A DNA stretch of 6,011 bases from NCBI GenBank assembly GCA_016210395.1, contig JACQUI010000276.1, positions 1-6,011 of the forward strand, in the 5' to 3' direction. The notes below the pieces were generated by a model that saw only the letters and a list, made by a program, of their open reading frames with translations, was not told the DNA's origin and did no database searches. The position numbers and the translations under genes are program-made. The stretch comes from Chloroflexota bacterium (GTDB lineage Bacteria > Chloroflexota > Dehalococcoidia > Lucifugimonadales > JACPCL1). This document shows, piece by piece, positions 1-3,497 of this stretch (position 1 is its first letter; every line of letters starts with the position of its first letter).

Positions 1-23
1 AGCATTCCACATAAAATATGGAT

Positions 24-87
24 ACATGGCCGCTGCCTCTCGTCGGGGCGACGCATGCTTCGCCCCTACGAGAGGCAGCGGCCATGT
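24..87. repeat. 64-bp near-perfect palindrome (MITE/REP-like element)
   Basis: The two outer arms (24-43 and 68-87) are perfect 20-nt inverted repeats. Pairing continues inward to the centre at 55/56 with only two mismatches (44/67 and 52/59), so 30 of 32 positions pair. The inner part, read on the minus strand, starts with GTAGGGGCG (61-69), a head that recurs at 357-365 and inside polA. Such a structure could extrude as a cruciform or form a very stable RNA hairpin. It has no coding capacity, so if it is mobile it must be moved by an enzyme encoded elsewhere. Whether it has family copies in the genome cannot be seen here. Confidence 0.8.
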
Positions 88-122
88 CTACCCTAAATAG
101 GCTTTGTGTACCGCACTGCAAA

Positions 123-170
123 GGGTGCGGCTTCAAGCCCCCGCCTTCAGGCGGGGGTGTTGGAACACCC
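123..170. repeat. Cluster of three consecutive small palindromes
   Basis: A direct-repeat head GGGTGCGG (123-130) leads into a chain of overlapping hairpins. These are GGCTT/AAGCC around one base (129-139), an 8-bp perfect stem CCCCCGCC/GGCGGGGG with loop TTCA (138-157), and a 7-bp perfect stem GGGTGTT/AACACCC with a two-base loop (155-170). Neighbouring stems share bases, so they cannot all form at once. There is no T-run after the last stem, so a plain intrinsic terminator is not supported. I interpret this as a mosaic of small palindromic repeats. Confidence 0.65.
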
Positions 171-187
171 TCATTTTCATCCCTACA

Positions 188-208
188 GGGTGCGGATGCC
201 AATCCGCA
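188..208. repeat. Palindromic repeat with GGGTGCGG head
   Basis: The same GGGTGCGG head seen at 123-130 recurs at 188-195 and here overlaps a perfect 7-bp stem, TGCGGAT/ATCCGCA (191-197 and 202-208), with a four-base loop. It is preceded by CCCTACAGGG (181-190), itself a small palindrome. The combination of a shared head and a different stem suggests members of one repeat family with variable palindromic cores. Confidence 0.6.
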
Positions 209-356
209 TGGACGATTGCTACGAAAACGCCGGCGTAAGGGTGGCAAGCAGAGCGCAGATGACGTTGCCCTGGCGCTGGGCGTGGGCCTTGCCCGACAAA
301 TGCCTTCATGCCAAGGAGGGTGCGAGGGTACCACGTTCCCTGCAGGGTCTTCCCCT

Positions 357-380
357 GTAGGGGCGCAAGGCTTGCGCCCT
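357..380 (+). repeat. GTAGGGGCG-family palindrome
   Basis: The head GTAGGGGCG (357-365) runs into a perfect 9-bp inverted repeat, GGGCGCAAG/CTTGCGCCC (361-369 and 371-379), separated by one base. The same head occurs on the minus strand within 24-87, and inside polA at 4540-4548 (plus) and 4504-4512 (minus). A degenerate form (GTAGTGGGGCG) lies near 487-497. This is the clearest evidence that one repeat family occupies both intergenic and coding DNA in this window. Confidence 0.65.
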
Positions 381-574
381 GGGTGGGTGGGAAAAAGCGA
401 CCTCTGCCGGGCAAGAAGAGACAAAGTCCCGAATTGGTGGGCAAAGCTCTGGGTGTGCGTAGGTGCGTGGTCTCCGCGCCCTTGCGTAGTGGGGCGAAGG
501 CAGGGAGATGCGCGCTGGAGGGCAGTGCGTTACGGCCAAAGGAGGTAGTGAAAGGCGTCGCACGCGCTGCTAGT

Positions 575-616
575 GGGCAGCGTGGAAGGTGAGGACCACA
601 CGGAGCCGCGCTGCCC
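575..616 (-). terminator. Possible hairpin at the 3' end of the MarR gene
   Basis: GGGCAGCG (575-582) and CGCTGCCC (609-616) are perfect inverted repeats enclosing 26 bases, and the right arm touches the MarR stop codon (616-618). Flanking bases extend the pairing with a two-base bulge. The position fits a transcript end for the minus-strand gene, but no T-run follows on that strand, so it is at best a weak or factor-dependent terminator. It may equally be another member of the local palindromes. Confidence 0.3.
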
Positions 617-1095
617 TAGCCCTCGGGGGTAGGAGGCCCCTTGAACAGGCGCCGGATGCCCTGCGTGATGCCCGCGAGGCGGTCCAGGAGCTCCTCGTCG
701 GTGACGCTTGACAGCACTGATGCGATGATGGCCTCTGTGGAGCACCGGAACGCCTCGGTTTTGGCTTCGCCTTCCGGCGTCAGCCGCACCCACACCTGCC
801 TGCGGTCCCCCTTTTCCTGGCGCTCGCGGACAACCAGGCCGGCCTTCTCCAGGTTCGTGACCATGGAGGTCATGGTGTGGCTGGCCCTGGAGTTGGCCGC
901 TGCCAGTTGCGAAACCGTGATGTTGCCTCCGCTGCTCTCTATGCGGAACAGCACTACCAGTTGCTCCAGCCGCAGGCCCGTCTGAATGCGCGCCTCTCTC
1001 CCCAGGGACGCCTGCAGCGTATGAGCCGTATCCAACAAGTCACAGAGCTGTGTCAACACAACTGAACTTTGCATTGGCGTCTCACTGGTCTTCAT
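616..1095 (-). CDS. MarR-family winged-helix transcriptional regulator
   Basis: This encodes a 159-residue cytoplasmic DNA-binding protein, the usual MarR length. From the sequence, residues about 40-110 form the winged helix-turn-helix. The helix-turn-helix lies at 60-84 (starting ITVSQLAAANSRAS), followed by LEKAGLVVRERQEKGDRRQVWVRLTPEG, interrupted here only by family-typical choices; the wing keeps the hallmark D97-R98-R99. The N- and C-terminal helices should form the dimer interface. MarR proteins usually bind palindromic sites as dimers and release them on binding a ligand or on oxidation; the ligand cannot be read here. Cys18 and Cys118 are present but no redox role is shown. An upstream in-frame GTG at 1138-1140 would add 15 residues (174 in total), and an ATG at 1072-1074 would remove seven. 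None has a strong ribosome binding site. I chose the ATG at 1093-1095 as giving a standard length. The gene is divergent from the kinase, and no efflux or enzyme gene lies beside it here. Confidence 0.88.
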   Translation of the reverse strand: MKTSETPMQSSVVLTQLCDLLDTAHTLQASLGREARIQTGLRLEQLVVLFRIESSGGNITVSQLAAANSRASHTMTSMVTNLEKAGLVVRERQEKGDRRQVWVRLTPEGEAKTEAFRCSTEAIIASVLSSVTDEELLDRLAGITQGIRRLFKGPPTPEG

Positions 1096-1169
1096 TGTCA
1101 GGCCAGTCCGGTGGGCTTGCGGCGCTGTATCCACGTTCACTCGAGGGTGTGAACAAATGGCTGCCGAGG

Positions 1170-1183
1170 GACGGCGAGCCGTC
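1170..1183. repeat. Small perfect hairpin GACGGC-GA-GCCGTC
   Basis: This is a perfect 6-bp inverted repeat with a two-base loop, upstream of the MarR start and immediately before the repeat-like stretch at 1184. It could be part of the 5' leader of the MarR mRNA or the edge of a dispersed repeat. Nothing indicates a specific function. Confidence 0.4.
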
Positions 1184-1222
1184 TTGTCATTCTGGCGAAG
1201 CCCTGAGCGCAGCGAACGGGGA

Positions 1223-1237
1223 GGTGGTCAGACCACC
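1223..1237. promoter_or_regulatory. 15-bp perfect palindrome, possible regulator operator
   Basis: GGTGGTC and GACCACC (1223-1229 and 1231-1237) are perfect inverted repeats around one base. Size and symmetry fit a site for a dimeric winged-helix repressor such as the adjacent MarR protein, and autoregulation from the divergent region is common in that family. Against this, it lies about 130 bp from the chosen MarR start and 80 bp upstream of the kinase -35, and it sits beside repeat-like DNA. Assignment as an operator is inference only. Confidence 0.3.
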
Positions 1238-1317
1238 ATCGCCTCAAATATGCTCCGCCTCGCAACCATTCACAGCCACTCAATAGGGGGATAGAACAGA
1301 AGTATACCACTGCTTCG

Positions 1318-1346
1318 TTGACCAGCAAAATCCACATAGATATAAT
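1318..1346 (+). promoter_or_regulatory. Sigma-70-type promoter for the histidine kinase gene
   Basis: The -35 element TTGACC (1318-1323, five of six consensus bases) and a perfect -10 element TATAAT (1341-1346) are separated by exactly 17 bases. Transcription would start near 1353, giving a leader of about 63 nt before the ATG at 1416. It faces the kinase gene and lies in the most AT-rich part of the gap. This is the best promoter in the window and suggests constitutive housekeeping-sigma transcription unless a regulator binds nearby. Confidence 0.75.
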
Positions 1347-1405
1347 CGGGCTTGTTTAGCCTCATTCCCCTCTTGTGCTTCCCTGTTGTCCGCGAAAGGT
1401 CTTAG

Positions 1406-1413
1406 GGTGGTGA
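1406..1413 (+). promoter_or_regulatory. Ribosome binding site that fixes the kinase start
   Basis: GGTGGTGA matches the anti-16S complement GGAGGTGA at seven of eight positions. Its GGTGG core ends five bases before the ATG at 1416. The frame extends back to a TTG at 1386 and GTGs at 1407 and 1410, but those have no comparable signal, so the ATG is preferred. Confidence 0.6.
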
Positions 1414-1415
1414 AT

Positions 1416-3359
1416 ATGCCTGGCAGACGCTCGTTTGTTCCACTCTTGCCCTTCCTGCTGCTCATGGTGGCAGGTGTCTTCGCGCTTGACCTGATTACTC
1501 CTCTGGGCGTGGCCGACGGCATGTTGTACGTCGTCCCGGTCATGGCTGCCATCTGGCTTCCCGGTCGGCGCATGATCCTGGCCACCGCTGCGGTAACCTC
1601 GCTGCTTGTCCTTGGCGGCGCCCTCTGGTCTCACCCTGGGGCTGTCCTGTGGGTCGTAGCCCTCAATCGCCTCTTTTCCCTGATTGTCATTTGGGCCGTG
1701 GCAGTCCTGGCTCTTCAGCGCAACCGCCTCCTCCTGGCAAAGGAGCAAGCCTACCAAGACGCGGAGCGGCGCGTGCAAGAGCGCACCGATGCGCTCACCG
1801 AGGCGTTGGAGCGGGAGTGGAGGGAGGAAGAGTCCAGGGACGACGCCCGCAAGCAACTCACAGGCTTCCTTGATGTCACCCTGGACGCCGTCATCACCGC
1901 CGATGAGCAGCAGCGGATCATCGTTTTCAACCATGGCGCAGAGCGGGCCTTTGGGTACACGGCCGGAGAGGTCATCGGAAAGCAACTGGATGTTCTCTTC
2001 GTGCAGGAGCTTCAAACCCTCCACAGGGAGCTGTTTGCAAAGTTCGCTGCGTCTCAGGCGCTCTCCATGCCCATGGCCACCAGGACCCTCGTGGGCTGCA
2101 GGCGCAAGAATGCGTCTACGTTCCCCTGCGAGTGCACCATCTCCAAGCTCGCCGTGCAGAGCGGCGTCTACTTTACCTGCGTCCTTCGCGACATCACGGA
2201 CCGTGTCAAGGCAGACCAGGCGCTGCGGGAGCGCGAGGAGCAGTACCGCACCGTCGTGGAGAACGCCACCGACGGCGTCGTGGTGATTGCCGACGGGAGG
2301 TACGTTTACGCCAACAACGCGCTCCTGGGCATGTACGGCATCCAGATGGAACAGCTCCTCGATGCAGAAATAGGCGACTTCATCATCCCGGAGCAACGGG
2401 AGGAGGTGAGGCAGCGGGTCCAGGCCAGGCTCAGGGGTGAACCCGTTCCTCAGTTGAACGAGTACACGATACGCCGTCCCGATGGGGCTGTCCGCACGTT
2501 ACAGGGCGCTGCCGGCGCTATCACCTTTGGCAACAAGCCCGCGGCCATGCTGGTCGTGCGGGATGTCACGGAGGCCCGGCGCATGCAGAGCGATCTGCTG
2601 GAAAGCAACCGGCGGCTTCAGCGGGCGCTGGAGGACCTGCACAGGGCCCAGCAACAGCTTGTACGTCAAGAACGCCTTAGCGCGCTTGGCAAGATGGCAA
2701 GCGGCATCGTCCACGACTTCAACAACGCGCTGACGCCCATTGTTGGGTTTACGGAAATGATGCTTGACAACCCCTCTTTGCTGAACGACAAGGAAAAGGC
2801 GTCCGCATTCCTCCGGCAGTGCAACGCCTCCGCAAATGCCGCCCATGCCATCGTGAGCCGTCTCCGGGACTTCTACCGCCCGCGCGAGCAGTCAGAGACT
2901 TTCAGCCCCGTGGACGTGAACGAGGTCGTCAGGCAGGCGACGAGCCTCACGGAGTTCAGTTGGAAACTGCACGCCATTGCCACCGGTCGCGCCATCACGG
3001 TCACCCAGGACCTTGCCCCCATGCCCAACATCCAGGGCAACGCCACGGAGCTCACCCAGGCCCTGGTCAACCTCATCCTCAACGCTGTGGACGCCATGCC
3101 GCGCGGAGGCGAGATAACGCTGTGCACCCGGCCCCTCCTGGACGGCGTGCTGCTGACCGTCCGCGACACCGGCATCGGCATGAGTGAAGAGGTCAAGCGC
3201 CACTGCCTGGAGCCCTTCTTCACCACCAAGGGCGAGCACGGCACCGGCCTTGGCCTGCCCGTGGTCTACGGCGTCGTCCAGCGCCACAGCGGCTCCATTG
3301 ACATCGAAAGCGAGCTGGGCAAGGGCGCTGCGTTCCGGATCCGCTTGCCGGCGGGATAG
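1416..3359 (+). CDS. Membrane-anchored PAS-PAS sensor histidine kinase
   Basis: The 647-residue protein should sense a signal and phosphorylate a response regulator on Asp. The N-terminus holds about four hydrophobic segments (roughly 7-24, 36-49, 53-70 and 86-100) with short loops, so it is an inner-membrane protein without a large periplasmic sensor. A charged coiled coil follows (about 105-148), then PAS 1 (about 150-261, ending in RDIT), PAS 2 (about 277-385, ending in RDVT), a second coiled coil (386-425), the phosphoacceptor box with H433 in GIVHDFNN, and a complete HATPase domain. That domain has N-box N556 in NLILNAVDAM, G1 DTGIGM (584-589), F-box FFTTK (601-605) and G2 GTGLGL (609-614). 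All catalytic residues are present. HDFNN-type kinases often carry a C-terminal receiver; this one ends right after the ATPase domain, and no response regulator lies in the window, so it is an orphan here. The PAS ligand or cofactor is unknown. It has its own promoter and is divergent from the MarR gene. Confidence 0.92.
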   Translation: MPGRRSFVPLLPFLLLMVAGVFALDLITPLGVADGMLYVVPVMAAIWLPGRRMILATAAVTSLLVLGGALWSHPGAVLWVVALNRLFSLIVIWAVAVLALQRNRLLLAKEQAYQDAERRVQERTDALTEALEREWREEESRDDARKQLTGFLDVTLDAVITADEQQRIIVFNHGAERAFGYTAGEVIGKQLDVLFVQELQTLHRELFAKFAASQALSMPMATRTLVGCRRKNASTFPCECTISKLAVQSGVYFTCVLRDITDRVKADQALREREEQYRTVVENATDGVVVIADGRYVYANNALLGMYGIQMEQLLDAEIGDFIIPEQREEVRQRVQARLRGEPVPQLNEYTIRRPDGAVRTLQGAAGAITFGNKPAAMLVVRDVTEARRMQSDLLESNRRLQRALEDLHRAQQQLVRQERLSALGKMASGIVHDFNNALTPIVGFTEMMLDNPSLLNDKEKASAFLRQCNASANAAHAIVSRLRDFYRPREQSETFSPVDVNEVVRQATSLTEFSWKLHAIATGRAITVTQDLAPMPNIQGNATELTQALVNLILNAVDAMPRGGEITLCTRPLLDGVLLTVRDTGIGMSEEVKRHCLEPFFTTKGEHGTGLGLPVVYGVVQRHSGSIDIESELGKGAAFRIRLPAG

Positions 3360-3429
3360 GGGAGGGGAGCCAGGCTACTTTCCCCCTCTTGCCCCCGTCC
3401 TCCCGCGCTGACATACTGACAGACGTGCA

Positions 3430-3454
3430 GGCGGGCCAACGCTTAGCGCCCGCC
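3430..3454. terminator. Bulged hairpin between the kinase gene and polA
   Basis: GGCGGG (3430-3435) pairs with CCCGCC (3449-3454), and inside it CGCT (3440-3443) pairs with AGCG (3445-3448) around a single T, with a four-base bulge on the left. The structure is GC-rich and lies 70 bases past the kinase stop and 43 bases before the polA start. There is no T-run after it, so it is a weak candidate for a kinase terminator. It could also be a leader structure of polA. I see no convincing promoter in this 138-bp gap. Confidence 0.35.
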
Positions 3455-3486
3455 CGCACTATGCTGTATGTCCTATGCCGTCTCCC

Positions 3487-3491
3487 GGAGG
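3487..3491 (+). promoter_or_regulatory. Ribosome binding site of polA
   Basis: A perfect GGAGG core lies six bases before the ATG at 3498. This supports that start even though the conserved part of the protein begins only about 20 codons later. Confidence 0.75.
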
Positions 3492-3497
3492 CGCCAC

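Larger units (their letters stand above)
1..615. other. Repeat-rich intergenic region without a credible gene
   Basis: No reading frame here gives a recognisable protein. The longest open frame on the plus strand (18-548, 176 codons) runs straight through the palindromes, is rich in Gly, Arg, Cys and Trp in no domain-like order, and has no convincing start signal. The stretch is instead dominated by short perfect or near-perfect palindromes (24-87, 129-170, 191-208, 361-379), listed separately. Between about 385 and 570 I see no clear structure. One strong ribosome-binding-like sequence (AAAGGAGGT, 538-546) is followed only by a 14-codon frame from a GTG at 548, so it is probably fortuitous. 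The region looks like a landing site for small non-autonomous repeats downstream of the MarR gene. Confidence 0.7.
1096..1415. other. Divergent intergenic region between the MarR gene and the kinase gene
   Basis: This 320-bp gap separates two divergent genes. From left to right it holds a hairpin GACGGC/GCCGTC (1170-1183), a stretch around 1184-1216 that resembles a dispersed repeat (TGTCATTCTG, then GAGCGCAGCGAA), a 15-bp palindrome (1223-1237), and the kinase promoter (1318-1346). AT content rises after about 1245. On the minus strand a TATACT at 1306-1301 could be a -10 for the MarR gene, but its -35 is poor and it would give a leader of about 200 nt, so I do not call it. Confidence 0.6.

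Noticed and set aside
18..548. 176-codon open frame on the plus strand in the repeat-rich region
   Set aside because: It passes through the 64-bp palindrome and other hairpins, has no ribosome binding site, and its residue composition resembles no protein family. Open frames of this size are common by chance in GC-rich DNA.
538..592. Strong AAAGGAGGT sequence followed by a GTG-started 14-codon frame
   Set aside because: The start is only one base from the signal, the frame is tiny, and there is no sign of conservation. It could be a leader peptide, but nothing supports it.
1362..2396. 344-codon minus-strand frame antisense to the kinase
   Set aside because: It is a shadow of the kinase coding sequence with no domain signature and it runs across the kinase promoter and start region.
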